DNA of 64,000 nt from Ga0077527 sp038316355 (GTDB lineage: Bacteria > Pseudomonadota > Gammaproteobacteria > Burkholderiales > SG8-41): NCBI GenBank assembly GCA_038316355.1, contig JBBQAO010000002.1, forward strand, positions 1 through 64,000, read 5' to 3'. How positions within the stretch are numbered: the stretch's first letter is position 1; the number at the start of each line of letters is the position of its first letter. Shown here piece by piece: positions 50,937 to 59,581 of the stretch. The notes under the pieces were generated by a model. That model saw only the letters and a list, made by a program, of their open reading frames with translations. It searched no databases and was not told the DNA's origin. Both the position numbers and the translations under genes were made by a program.

Positions 50937-51692
50937 TCAGAGGTTGCAGAAGGTCAGTTCGAAATCGACGTCGGTGTCCGATGCTTTTGGACGCTGGATG
51001 CCTTCCTGCGTGGTGAAGCGGATGTTCAGGGCGTATTTGTTGGCGCTGATTTCCGGCACGCAGGTGTAATCGCCGGACAGCCGGATACGCAGCATCTGCG
51101 CCAGACGTCCCGCCATCATCTGCTGATAGATGCCCTGCTGCGCGGTTTGCGCAGTGGTCTTGCCGCTTTCGCGCAGCAGCCGCAGCACGATACCGATTGC
51201 GTCGCGGGTGGGTATGAATGGCGCGAGCCACTGCTGCAGGTCATGCCGGCGGTGATCGGTGCCCTGCTGCAGCCAGTAGTGGTACGAAGGCAGGTCGAAT
51301 CCGCACACGCCGCCAGGGATGCCGGTGCGCTGCTTGATGCTCATCAACCAGTCGTTTTCGCGCAGTTCCTGGCCGACTTTTCCCGAAGCCTGATAAAGCC
51401 GCGATGAGGCCTGATCGATCTGCCACAGCACGTTGTCGAGTGCGTCTTCGGAAATGTCCGGATTTTCACGCAGGGCTTCCAGCGTCTGCTTTTGCCGCTC
51501 CAGTTCCTGCAGCAGATCCGATTTGAGATCGGCGCGGCTGGTAACTTCGAGGATTTCGAAAATCAGCAGCAGCGCAACATGGTGTTCGGGCCCGTCGTTC
51601 CGGCCCTGGAAATATTCGGTGCGGTCGAAGAGATGTTCGAGGCGCAGCAAGGTGCGCACGCGCTCGCTCAGGGGATGCTCGTAGACAATCAC
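50937..51692 (-). CDS. zapD: Cell division protein ZapD
   Basis: Cytosolic Z-ring-associated protein that bundles FtsZ filaments by binding the FtsZ tail, which is intact in this window. 251 residues, starting IVYEHPLSERVRTLLRLEHLFDR and containing DWLMSIKQRTGIPGGVCGFDLPSYHYWL. Formerly YacF. It sits in the usual pilD-coaE-zapD-yacG order. An ATG at 51692 gives the family start. AT-rich element copy J lies between its start and coaE. Confidence 0.94.
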   Translation of the reverse strand: MIVYEHPLSERVRTLLRLEHLFDRTEYFQGRNDGPEHHVALLLIFEILEVTSRADLKSDLLQELERQKQTLEALRENPDISEDALDNVLWQIDQASSRLYQASGKVGQELRENDWLMSIKQRTGIPGGVCGFDLPSYHYWLQQGTDHRRHDLQQWLAPFIPTRDAIGIVLRLLRESGKTTAQTAQQGIYQQMMAGRLAQMLRIRLSGDYTCVPEISANKYALNIRFTTQEGIQRPKASDTDVDFELTFCNL

Positions 51693-51743
51693 GTCCGGTG
51701 CGCCCGATGGGATAGGGTTGGAATCCAGTTGCGGCAGTATCGG

Positions 51744-51772
51744 ACAAAAACCAGAAAAAATAAAGGCTTAAT
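51744..51772 (-). repeat. AT-rich dispersed element, copy J (weak)
   Basis: On the minus strand it reads ATTAAGCCTTTATTTTTTCT followed by GGTTTTTGT. It matches the left half of the consensus well and the right half poorly. It fills most of the gap between coaE and zapD. Confidence 0.35.
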
Positions 51773-51786
51773 GGCCCTTTGGCAGT

Positions 51787-52410
51787 TCATCCCCGGCCGC
51801 CGGCCGCGGCCTTGGCCGCCAGTTTCAGGTACTGCTGGTGCAGGGCCAGGACCTGCCGGCGCAGCTGCGCGATGTCACCATCGTTGCGGATCACATCGTC
51901 GGCACCGGCCAGGCGCTGCGGCCGTGGCAACTGCGCGACCATGATGGCGCGCACCGCATCAGCGCTGAGGTTGCTGCGCTGCATCGCGCGACTGATCTGC
52001 AGCGATTCATCACAATCGACAACCAGGACGCGTCGGACGAGATCGCGGTAGCCGCCGGTCTCCAGCAACAGTGGCACCACCAGCAATACATACGGCGCAG
52101 TGGAGGCCATGACACTGCTGCTGGCCAACTCACGGATTCGCGGGTGCAGTATGGTTTCGAGCTGTTTGCGCGCAGCGGGGTTTTCGAATACCAGTCGGCG
52201 CATGACGGTACGATCCAGGCTGCCGTCCGCTGCTGCCACTGCGGCGCCGAACGCCGCAGTGATCGCCGGCATCGCGCTGCCGCCCGTTGCGGTGATTTCA
52301 TGAGAGATGTCGTCGGTGTCGACCACGTCCGTACCCAGCTCACCGAACAATGCAGCGGTGCGCGATTTGCCGGAGCCGATGCCGCCGGTGACGCCGACGC
52401 AGAACGGCAT
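51787..52410 (-). CDS. coaE: Dephospho-CoA kinase
   Basis: Last step of CoA synthesis. 207 residues with the P-loop GVTGGIGSGKSRTAALF at residues 6-22, the VDTDDISHEI substrate motif near 34 and the DCDESLQISRAMQRSNLS lid region near 130. It lies four bases from pilD in the standard pilus-linked location. The first committed enzyme, coaX, is 44 kb away in the same window. Confidence 0.95.
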   Translation of the reverse strand: MPFCVGVTGGIGSGKSRTAALFGELGTDVVDTDDISHEITATGGSAMPAITAAFGAAVAAADGSLDRTVMRRLVFENPAARKQLETILHPRIRELASSSVMASTAPYVLLVVPLLLETGGYRDLVRRVLVVDCDESLQISRAMQRSNLSADAVRAIMVAQLPRPQRLAGADDVIRNDGDIAQLRRQVLALHQQYLKLAAKAAAGGRG

Positions 52411-52413
52411 GGC

Positions 52414-53256
52414 TCAGAGCGGACCGAACCAGGCGCGGGTCAGGGCCGGCCCGTGCAGCAGCGCGATCATCCCTGCGATGGCCAGGTACGGGCCGAAGGG
52501 AATCGGCACGCTGCGGCCGCGGCCGGCAAACACAATCATGCTGATGCCGATGACCGCGCCGACCAGCGATGACAGCAGGATGGTCAGCGGCAGCATTTGC
52601 CAGCCCAGCCAGGCGCCGATGGCAGCGAGCAATTTGAAGTCACCATAACCCATGCCTTCCTTGCCAGTGGCCCATTTGAATATCCAGTACACGCTCCACA
52701 ACGAGAGATAGCCCGCGGCGGCGCCGATGACGGCGCCGGACAGCGGGGTGTACGTGCTGCTGAGGTTGAACAGCAGGCCCAGCCACAGCAGCGGCAGCGT
52801 GATGCTGTCCGGCAGGTAAAAAGTGTCGAGGTCGATGAAGGTCAGCGCGATCATTGCCCAGGTGAACAGCAGCGCGCCCGCTGCAGCCATGCCGAAACCG
52901 AAATGCCAGGCGACATAGGCGGAGAGCGCTGCGGTCAGGGCTTCCACGGCCGGGTAACGCGGGGAGATGCGCGCGTGGCAGCCGGCACATTTGCCGCGCA
53001 GCACCAGCCAGCTCAGCAGGGGGATATTTTCAAGCGCAGCAATCGGGCGCTTGCACGACGGGCATGCGGAACGCGGCACGACCAGGTTGTAACGTTCCGC
53101 TGCCGGGGCTTTCTGACCGGCGAGTTCGGCGCATTCCGACCGCCACTCCCGTTCCATCATCTTCGGCAGGCGATGGATTACAACGTTGAGAAAACTGCCG
53201 ACGCACAGGCCCAGCAACGCTGCGCAAAAGGCAAAGATCGGGGGATTTGACAGCAT
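52414..53256 (-). CDS. pilD: Prepilin leader peptidase / N-methyltransferase
   Basis: Inner-membrane aspartyl protease that cuts and N-methylates type IV prepilins and pseudopilins. 280 residues: the N-terminal LGLCVGSFLNVVIHRLP, a zinc-binding cytoplasmic domain with two CxxC pairs (SACPSCKRP and GKCAGCH), then the active aspartates in FIDLDTFYLPDSI and GYGDFKLLAAIGAWLG. ATG chosen at 53256; a TTG at 53265 is also in frame. The 92 bp gap to pilC suggests partial separation from it. Confidence 0.95.
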   Translation of the reverse strand: MLSNPPIFAFCAALLGLCVGSFLNVVIHRLPKMMEREWRSECAELAGQKAPAAERYNLVVPRSACPSCKRPIAALENIPLLSWLVLRGKCAGCHARISPRYPAVEALTAALSAYVAWHFGFGMAAAGALLFTWAMIALTFIDLDTFYLPDSITLPLLWLGLLFNLSSTYTPLSGAVIGAAAGYLSLWSVYWIFKWATGKEGMGYGDFKLLAAIGAWLGWQMLPLTILLSSLVGAVIGISMIVFAGRGRSVPIPFGPYLAIAGMIALLHGPALTRAWFGPL

Positions 53257-53348
53257 GATCGGCAATTACCGGAAACGGATGATCGGCGTCGCCGCCGCGC
53301 CCGGCTGCGCCAACCGAGCGCGGCACCGGGCGGCGTGAGGGGCAGGGC

Positions 53349-54578
53349 TTATACCGCGGATCCCAGCTTGAAGATCGGCAGATACATCGCGATCACCATG
53401 CCGCCGATCAGCGTGCCCAGCACCACCATGATCATCGGTTCCATCAGGCTGGCCAGAGCATCCACGGTGTCGTCGACTTCCTGCTCGAAGAAGTCGGCGA
53501 CCTTGCCCAGCATCGCGTCCAGCGAACCGGCTTCCTCGCCGATCATCACCATCTGAATTACCATGCTCGGGAACACCTCGGTGCCCTGCATCGAGGAGGT
53601 GAGGCTGGAGCCGGTGGAGACCTCGGCCTGAATTTTTTTGGTGGCCAAAAAGTACACGTAGTTGCCGGAGGCGCCCGCAACGGAGCCCAGCGCATCGACC
53701 AGCGGTACGCCCGCGGCAAACATCGTGGACAGCGTGCGCGTCCAGCGCGCGATCGACGATTTGCGGATCAGGTCGCCGAAAATCGGAATCTTCAGTGTCA
53801 GGCGATCCATGAACATCTGCATTTTCTCCGAGCGTTTCCAGGTCCAGAAAAAAGCGTAGATCGCGGCGCCGGAACCGCCGAAGAGGATGAACCAGTTGGC
53901 AACGACGAAGTCGGACATGGCCATCACGATCAGTGTTGGTGTCGGTAGATCGGCGCCGAAGCTCTTGAACACTTCCTTGAACGCCGGAATCACGAAAATC
54001 ATGATGATCGCGGTAATCACCACGGCGACCACGATGATGGCGATCGGATAAAAAAGTGCCGACTTGATCTTGGCTTTGATACCGAGGATTTTTTCCTTGT
54101 AGGTGGCGAGCCGGTCGAGCAGGCTTTCCAGAATACCGGCGGCCTCGCCGGCACCGACCAGATTGCAGAACAGCGCATCGAAATGCAGCGGGTGTTTCTC
54201 GAACGCCTGTTTCAGGCTGGTGCCGGTTTCGACATCGGACTTGATGGCCATCAGCAGGCGGGCGACCGCCGGATTGCTGTGGCCTTTGCCGACGATGTCG
54301 AAGGCCTGCAGCAATGGCACGCCGGATTTCATCATCGTCGCGAGTTGGCGGGTGAACAGCGTGATGTCCTTTTCGGAGACCGAGCCGCCGCGGCCCATAC
54401 GCTGTTTTTTGACCTCGACGATCTTGATGCCCTGGCGGCGCAGCGTGGCGTTGACCTGCGCCTCGCCGCTGGCCTGTATCTCGCCGCGTACGGTTTTGCC
54501 GGCACGATCCTGGCCGACCCAGCGAAAAGTGTATTCAGTAATCTCTGATTTGCGAGCGGCAGCGGCAGCAGTCGCCAT
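53349..54578 (-). CDS. pilC: Type IV pilus inner-membrane platform protein PilC
   Basis: 409-residue polytopic membrane protein (T2SSF family) that couples the assembly ATPase to pilus growth. It has two GspF repeats: the first contains FTRQLATMMKSGVPLLQAFDIV near residue 75, the second WTRTLSTMFAAGVPLVDALGSV near 277. There are three hydrophobic segments near 175, 225 and 385. GGAGG lies seven bases upstream of the ATG. No pilB or pilA lies beside it in this window, unlike the usual pilB-pilC-pilD order. Confidence 0.95.
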   Translation of the reverse strand: MATAAAAARKSEITEYTFRWVGQDRAGKTVRGEIQASGEAQVNATLRRQGIKIVEVKKQRMGRGGSVSEKDITLFTRQLATMMKSGVPLLQAFDIVGKGHSNPAVARLLMAIKSDVETGTSLKQAFEKHPLHFDALFCNLVGAGEAAGILESLLDRLATYKEKILGIKAKIKSALFYPIAIIVVAVVITAIIMIFVIPAFKEVFKSFGADLPTPTLIVMAMSDFVVANWFILFGGSGAAIYAFFWTWKRSEKMQMFMDRLTLKIPIFGDLIRKSSIARWTRTLSTMFAAGVPLVDALGSVAGASGNYVYFLATKKIQAEVSTGSSLTSSMQGTEVFPSMVIQMVMIGEEAGSLDAMLGKVADFFEQEVDDTVDALASLMEPMIMVVLGTLIGGMVIAMYLPIFKLGSAV

Positions 54579-54692
54579 GGCGAACCTCCAAATTTCTTCG
54601 ATGAACCAATAGGTTACGACCGGTCACCCATGAATGATGCCTTTCCTGCATACCTTTGTAAAGGCTGCATTGCACACTGTCCGGGACGGGGT

Positions 54693-55988
54693 CTATGGCT
54701 TGGTCGGCGCGTGTACCCGCACACTTTTGATGACCCGGTCCTGGGTCTGCACGATCTCCAGCGGGTGCCCGGCAATGCGCACACTGGTATTGGGCTCAGG
54801 AATATCCTGCAGATGCTCCAGAATCAGTCCGTTCAGGGTCTTCGGGCCGTCCAGCGGGAAGCTGAATCCGAGTTTGCGGTTGAGTTCGCGCAGCAATGTG
54901 CTGCCCTCGATGACATAACTGCCGTCGGGTTGCCGGTGCAGGCCGCGGGCCATCAGCGGCGACTGGGTGGTGAACTCGCCGATGATTTCCTCAAGGATGT
55001 CGTCGAGCGTCACCAAGCCCATGATTTCGCCGTATTCGTCGACTACAAGGCTGACGCGGTCCTCGTGTTCCTGGAAATGCTGGATCTGTGCCAGCAGCGG
55101 TGTGGCGGAGGGCACAAAATAGGGCTCGCGGATCATTTCGCGCAGACTGTCGTGTGTCAGTTCCTCGCGCTGGATCAGCGTCAGCGCGTGCCGCACCCGC
55201 AGCGTGCCGATCACGTTGTGCAGCTGGTCCTGGTAAACCACCACGCGGCGGTGGTGTGCCGTTGATAGCTGCTCCGCCAGTTCCTCAAGTGGCAGGTCGA
55301 GAGTCACCGCCTCGATCTGGTTGCGCGGCACCATCACGTCGTCCACGGTGATCGCGCCGAGCTCCAGCAGGTTGAGCAGCACTGTGGCGTGTTTTTTCGG
55401 CAGCACATTGGAGGACTCAAGAACGATGGTGCGGATTTCGTCGATGGACAGCGGCTGCGGCCCGGATTCCTGCGGTTGCAGGCGCAGCAGGCGCAGAGCG
55501 AGGCCGAGCAGCGCATCAGTGGAAATGGTCAGCAGATGGACGAATGGCGCAGTGATGAATGCCAGTCCGCGCATCGGCCACGATACCAGGCGCGAAATAT
55601 TTTCCGCGCTGTGCTGGCCGAGGCGTTTTGGCACGATTTCGCCGACGACGATGGAAACATAGGTCACGCCGACCACCACGATCGCCGTGGCGACAATGTT
55701 ACTCAGCTTCAGCTCCATGCCCTGCGTCTGCAGCCACGCCGCGAACGGCTCGGCGAGTATGGCTTCGCCGACGATGCCGTTCAACAGACCGATTGAGGTG
55801 ATGCCGATCTGTACAGTCGACAGAAAGCGCGTCGGCTCCGCGCTGAGTTTCACTGCCGCCGCCGCAAGTTTGTCACCGCGTTGCGCGAGCATGGTCAGTT
55901 TGGACTGGCGCGCGGTCAGAAGGGCGACTTCGGACATCGCAAAAGCGCCGTTGAGCAGGATCAGGCAGACGAGTATCAGCACTTCCAT
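54693..55988 (-). CDS. CNNM/CorC (HlyC) family membrane protein
   Basis: 431 residues: an N-terminal DUF21 membrane domain of about 190 residues (four hydrophobic segments, opening VLILVCLILLNGAFAMSEVALLTARQSKL), a CBS-pair region (VMVPRNQIEAV; LVVDEYGEIMGLVTLDDILEEIIGEF) and a CorC_HlyC domain at the end (GLILEHLQDIPEPNTSVRIAGHPLEIVQTQDRVIKSVRV). The family includes Mg/Co efflux or tolerance proteins; the ion here is unknown. GAGG upstream of the ATG. The 114 bp to pilC holds no gene I can support. Confidence 0.92.
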   Translation of the reverse strand: MEVLILVCLILLNGAFAMSEVALLTARQSKLTMLAQRGDKLAAAAVKLSAEPTRFLSTVQIGITSIGLLNGIVGEAILAEPFAAWLQTQGMELKLSNIVATAIVVVGVTYVSIVVGEIVPKRLGQHSAENISRLVSWPMRGLAFITAPFVHLLTISTDALLGLALRLLRLQPQESGPQPLSIDEIRTIVLESSNVLPKKHATVLLNLLELGAITVDDVMVPRNQIEAVTLDLPLEELAEQLSTAHHRRVVVYQDQLHNVIGTLRVRHALTLIQREELTHDSLREMIREPYFVPSATPLLAQIQHFQEHEDRVSLVVDEYGEIMGLVTLDDILEEIIGEFTTQSPLMARGLHRQPDGSYVIEGSTLLRELNRKLGFSFPLDGPKTLNGLILEHLQDIPEPNTSVRIAGHPLEIVQTQDRVIKSVRVHAPTKP

Positions 55989-56048
55989 GAGAGCACCTCA
56001 AAAAATCGACAGCGGCAATTGCAACAATGCCGCAAGACAGCAAAGCGG

Positions 56049-56876
56049 TCAGCCCCGGCCGAGCAGCACTTCCACGACGAACTTGCTGCCCAGATAGGCC
56101 AGCACCAGCATCAGGAATCCGGTGAGTGTCCAGCGCACGGCGACACGCCCGCGCCAGCCGTGGAAATGCCGGCCGAACAGCAGCGCGCCGAAAACAATCC
56201 ACGACACGATGCCGAAAATGGTCTTGTGATTGAGTCGCGCCGCTTTGCCGAACAGTTCTTCCGAAAACACCACCCCGCTGGCCAGTGTCAGCGACAGCAT
56301 GATGAAGCCCGCCCAGATGATGCGGAACAGCAGGGTTTCCATGGTCAGCAGCGGCGGCAGTTTCTGCAGGCCCGCGGGCAGCGCGCCGCGGTGCAGGCGG
56401 CGCTCGAGCATGGCCATCAGCAGCACATGCAGTGAGGCGATGGTGAAAAGACTGTACGCAAGCATCGAAATCAGCACATGCAGTTTGAACGCCAGCAATT
56501 CGGTGTTCGGCAGCGGACGTGCCGCGGGGAACAGCGCCGGCAGGAACGCCGCCACTGCTGCCGCAGGCATAATCAGCGCCTGCAGGCCTTCCAGGCGGTA
56601 GAACAGGCTGCCCAGCCAGTAAATCAGCACGGTCAGCCAGAGGATTGCGGAGATGGCGTCGCCGACACCGATGCGCAGGGCATTGCCCGCGAGCATGGTG
56701 CCGAACAGGACGGCGGCATGTACGCCGAGAGCGGTCAGCACTCCTGCCCGTTCCATGGCGCCTGAGTGCGACGGGGCCGGCGCAAGCGCATTGGCAGACC
56801 AGTGCAAGCGCCAGAAGTAGACCGCCATCGCCACATACAGAAGCGCGCTGACCAGATACGGTAAAATGCCCTGCAT
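56049..56876 (-). CDS. CcsA/YpjD-like cytochrome c assembly family membrane protein
   Basis: 275 residues with about eight membrane helices and the family blocks LISMLAYSLFTIASLHVLLMAMLERRL and the tryptophan-rich FRIIWAGFIMLSLTLASGVVFSEELF, then KTIFGIVSWIVFGALLFGRHFHGWRG. Histidines typical of haem-handling proteins are present (near 122, 195 and 230). Proteins next to ffh in betaproteobacteria are often of this YpjD type; a role in haem or cytochrome c assembly is inferred from the family. I used the ATG at 56876, which starts the protein at the first helix. Divergent from ffh. Confidence 0.88.
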   Translation of the reverse strand: MQGILPYLVSALLYVAMAVYFWRLHWSANALAPAPSHSGAMERAGVLTALGVHAAVLFGTMLAGNALRIGVGDAISAILWLTVLIYWLGSLFYRLEGLQALIMPAAAVAAFLPALFPAARPLPNTELLAFKLHVLISMLAYSLFTIASLHVLLMAMLERRLHRGALPAGLQKLPPLLTMETLLFRIIWAGFIMLSLTLASGVVFSEELFGKAARLNHKTIFGIVSWIVFGALLFGRHFHGWRGRVAVRWTLTGFLMLVLAYLGSKFVVEVLLGRG

Positions 56877-56916
56877 AGTCCCCAAGTTTACCCGAACGCA
56901 CCCGCCACCACATTCC

Positions 56917-58269
56917 ATGTTTGACAACCTCACCGGACGGCTGTCGCGCGTCGTCAAGACGCTCCGCGGCGAAGCGCGCCTCACTGAAACCAACATCCAG
57001 GACGCGCTGCGTGAAGTGCGCATGGCGCTGCTCGAAGCCGATGTGGCGCTGCCGGTGGTCAAGACCTTCATCGACAGCATCCGCGCAAAAGCGGTGGGCG
57101 AGGAGGTTGTCGGCAGCCTGACCCCGGGGCAGGCGCTGGTCGGTGTTGTGCATCGCGAGCTGGTGGCGTTGATGGGCGAACACAGCGAGTCGCTCAATCT
57201 GGCTGCGCAGCCGCCCGCAGTGATTCTGATGGCCGGTCTGCAGGGCGCTGGAAAAACCACCACTGCGGGCAAACTCGCGCGCTGGCTGCGCACCGAGCAG
57301 CGCAAAAAAGTATTGCTCGTCAGCTGTGACGTCTACCGTCCGGCCGCCATCGAGCAGCTCAAGGTGCTGGCCGGGCAGGTTGAGGCCGATTTTTATCCGG
57401 CCAGTGCTGATGAAAAACCGGTGGACATCGCGAAACGCGCACTGGAATACGCACGCACCCATTATCACGAAGTACTGATTGTCGATACTGCCGGCCGCCT
57501 CGCGATTGACGCCGCGATGATGCAGGAAATCCGCGATCTGCATGCGGCGCTGAATCCGGTCGAGACCCTGTTTGTTGTCGATGCAATGCAGGGTCAGGAT
57601 GCGGTCAATGTTGCCAAGGCCTTCGGCGAGGCGCTGCCGCTGACAGGCGTGATCCTGACCAAACTCGACGGTGATGCGCGCGGTGGTGCTGCACTGTCGG
57701 TGCGTAACGTCACCGGCAAGCCGATCAAGTTTGCCGGCACCGGCGAGAAGCTGACGGGACTGGAGGCCTTCCATCCCGACCGCATGGCCTCGCGCATTCT
57801 CGGCATGGGCGATGTGCTCTCGCTGATCGAGGACGTGCAGAAATCGGTCAACATCGAAGAAGCGGAAAAACTCGCGCGCAAGTTCAAGACCGGCAAGGGT
57901 TTTGATCTTGAGGATTTCAAGCAGCAGGTGGCACAGATGCGCAAGATGGGCGGCATGAGCGCGCTGATGGACAAATTACCCGCGCAACTGGCGCAGGCGG
58001 CGCAGGGTGCGCCGCAGATGGAAGACAAGGCGATCCGGCGGTTGGAGGGCATTATCAATTCGATGACGCCGCTGGAGCGCGCCAAACCGGAACTGTTGAA
58101 GGCATCGCGCAAACGCCGCATTGCCACCGGTGCCGGCGTCAGCGTGCAGGAAGTGAACCGCCTGCTCGCTCAGTTCGAGCAGACGCAGAAAATGATGAAA
58201 ATGGTCGCCAAGGGCGGCATGGCGAAAATGATGCGCAACATGAAGGGCATGTTTCCGGGCATGCGCTGA
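56917..58269 (+). CDS. ffh: Signal recognition particle protein Ffh
   Basis: GTPase subunit of the SRP that brings ribosomes making membrane proteins to SecYEG. 450 residues: N-domain opening FDNLTGRLSRVVKTLRG, G1 GLQGAGKTTTAGKLA near residue 107, VDTAGR near 190 and TKLDGDARGG near 248, then a Met-rich M-domain with MRKMGGMSALMDKLP and a tail rich in Met and Lys. The ATG at 56917 gives the normal N-terminus. The likely -10 (TAAAAT at 56862-56867) lies inside the 5' end of the divergent membrane-protein gene. Confidence 0.96.
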   Translation: MFDNLTGRLSRVVKTLRGEARLTETNIQDALREVRMALLEADVALPVVKTFIDSIRAKAVGEEVVGSLTPGQALVGVVHRELVALMGEHSESLNLAAQPPAVILMAGLQGAGKTTTAGKLARWLRTEQRKKVLLVSCDVYRPAAIEQLKVLAGQVEADFYPASADEKPVDIAKRALEYARTHYHEVLIVDTAGRLAIDAAMMQEIRDLHAALNPVETLFVVDAMQGQDAVNVAKAFGEALPLTGVILTKLDGDARGGAALSVRNVTGKPIKFAGTGEKLTGLEAFHPDRMASRILGMGDVLSLIEDVQKSVNIEEAEKLARKFKTGKGFDLEDFKQQVAQMRKMGGMSALMDKLPAQLAQAAQGAPQMEDKAIRRLEGIINSMTPLERAKPELLKASRKRRIATGAGVSVQEVNRLLAQFEQTQKMMKMVAKGGMAKMMRNMKGMFPGMR

Positions 58270-58291
58270 GCATGCCCGTGCCCCTTTTTTT
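58257..58291 (+). terminator. Candidate terminator of ffh
   Basis: GGGCATG (58257-58263) and CATGCCC (58271-58277) form a 7 bp stem around the ffh stop codon, followed by GTGCCCC and a T7 run. The seven-base gap between stem and T run weakens the call. Confidence 0.45.
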
Positions 58292-58312
58292 CGCTTTCTT
58301 TTCCGTTTTCTG

Positions 58313-59164
58313 TTATTTCAGGCTGAACCCCTGGCGCCGGATGTAGGCACCAAAATCCGCGCGTTCCGGCTCGGCGTACTGCCGCGCCTTGTCTTCCGAC
58401 CAGCCATAAAATTCCGCAGTGCCGAATGATTTGATGCGCCGTTGCTTGCCGTAAGGATGGTTGGCATGCCGGCGCTGATCGTAGGCATCCACCTGTGTGC
58501 GCAGCGTGCTTTCGTCGTAGCGGTTGGCATGCACCGTGACTTGCGGTGACAGTCGCGGACTGATGTGGCCGGGCGTCGCCGGATAACCCACGCACAGTCC
58601 TGCGACCGGAAACACGCCCTCCGGCAATTCCAGTTCGTGACTGGTGGCATCAATGGCATTGCGGATGGCGCTGATCGGGCAGGTGCCGAGGCCGGCGGCT
58701 TCTGCGGCGCGGATGAAATTCATCATCAGGATACCGGCATCCACCGCGGCATTCATGAAGTGATCGAGGTGTTCGTTGGCAAACGCCTTGCCGCGCCATT
58801 CGCCGATGTGGCGGATGCGGCGGTTGTTGCCGCAGAACACCAGGAACACCGGCGCATCGAGTATCCACGCCATGTCCGGGATCGCGGCGACGATGCGCTG
58901 GCGTTTGCCGGCATCCGTGATCTGGATGATGTCGGCCTGCTGCAGATCGCTTTTGGTCGGCGCCGACAGCGCGCAGGCCAGCAACAGGCGCAGCAGTTCC
59001 GGGGCCACCGGATCCGGGAGGTAGCGGCGGATCGAGCGATGTCCGGCGATTTGCGCCAGTTCCACCAACCCCTGCTGATCCGGTGCAACCGGAAAATCGG
59101 CACCAAAACGGGTGTTCAGGGCGGAATGGATTGCGGCGGCGGGGCTTTTTTCTGCAGAATTCAT
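58313..59164 (-). CDS. Nitroreductase family FMN oxidoreductase
   Basis: 283-residue FMN-dependent oxidoreductase of the NfsA/nitroreductase superfamily. Blocks include the early HRSIRRYLPDPV, ALSAPTKSDLQQ (FMN phosphate), and AAEAAGLGTCPISAIRN. It would reduce nitro compounds, quinones or related substrates with NADPH; the physiological substrate is unknown. It is convergent with ffh and divergent from rpsP. The Shine-Dalgarno is weak because AT-rich element copy I overlaps the region just upstream of the ATG. Confidence 0.9.
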   Translation of the reverse strand: MNSAEKSPAAAIHSALNTRFGADFPVAPDQQGLVELAQIAGHRSIRRYLPDPVAPELLRLLLACALSAPTKSDLQQADIIQITDAGKRQRIVAAIPDMAWILDAPVFLVFCGNNRRIRHIGEWRGKAFANEHLDHFMNAAVDAGILMMNFIRAAEAAGLGTCPISAIRNAIDATSHELELPEGVFPVAGLCVGYPATPGHISPRLSPQVTVHANRYDESTLRTQVDAYDQRRHANHPYGKQRRIKSFGTAEFYGWSEDKARQYAEPERADFGAYIRRQGFSLK

Positions 59165-59165
59165 G

Positions 59166-59194
59166 AAATATCTTTCAAAAACAAATGGTTAATA
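59166..59194 (-). repeat. AT-rich dispersed element, copy I (diverged)
   Basis: On the minus strand it reads ATTAACCATTTG then TTTTTGAAAGATATTT. It directly precedes the ATG of the nitroreductase gene and occupies the ribosome-binding site. The left half fits the consensus; the right half is diverged. Confidence 0.45.
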
Positions 59195-59251
59195 TAATTT
59201 CTCAAATAGGGTGCCATTATCGGAGCAACCGCGGTTTACCGCTGTCTTGGG

Positions 59252-59281
59252 TTGCGTCTGGGGCGAAAAGTAGCGTAAAAT
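59252..59281 (+). promoter_or_regulatory. Promoter of the rpsP-rimM-trmD-rplS operon
   Basis: TTGCGT (59252-59257), an 18-base spacer and TAAAAT (59276-59281) give a sigma-70 promoter about 38 bases before the rpsP ATG. The box continues as TAAAATCCGG, like those of rnpB and lpxC. Confidence 0.65.
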
Positions 59282-59319
59282 CCGGCCCTTTCGTCTTCTC
59301 AGTCTAGCCAGGAATCCTC

Positions 59320-59574
59320 ATGGTAGTAATCCGTTTAGCTCGTGGTGGCGCCAAAAAGCGTCCGTTTTTCAATTTCGTTGTAGCCGATTCGCGGTTTCCG
59401 CGCGACGGGCGCTTTATCGAGCGCCTGGGTTTCTACGACCCCAAGGCCCCGGAAGGCCGCGAACGACTGCGCATCAATCGTGAGCGTCTCGATTTCTGGA
59501 AGGGCAAGGGTGCGTTACTTTCGGACACAGTAACCCGGCTCGTCAAGCAGGCTGGTGTTCAAAAAGCCGCTTGA
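59320..59574 (+). CDS. rpsP: 30S ribosomal protein S16
   Basis: 84-residue ribosomal protein, opening VVIRLARGGAKKRPFFNFVVADSRFPRDGRFIERLGFYDP, all standard for bS16. It binds 16S rRNA near the spur and is needed for 30S assembly. AGGAATCCTC upstream contains a usable Shine-Dalgarno. It heads the rpsP-rimM-trmD-rplS operon; rimM starts eight bases after its stop or, with an earlier GTG, inside it. Confidence 0.97.
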   Translation: MVVIRLARGGAKKRPFFNFVVADSRFPRDGRFIERLGFYDPKAPEGRERLRINRERLDFWKGKGALLSDTVTRLVKQAGVQKAA

Positions 59575-59581
59575 GCGGCAG

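Noticed and set aside
55873..57774. Long leftward open frame of 633 codons
   Set aside because: It runs antisense to ffh and out of frame over the CcsA-like and CorC-like genes. It has no family motif and is a by-product of the GC-rich codon bias.
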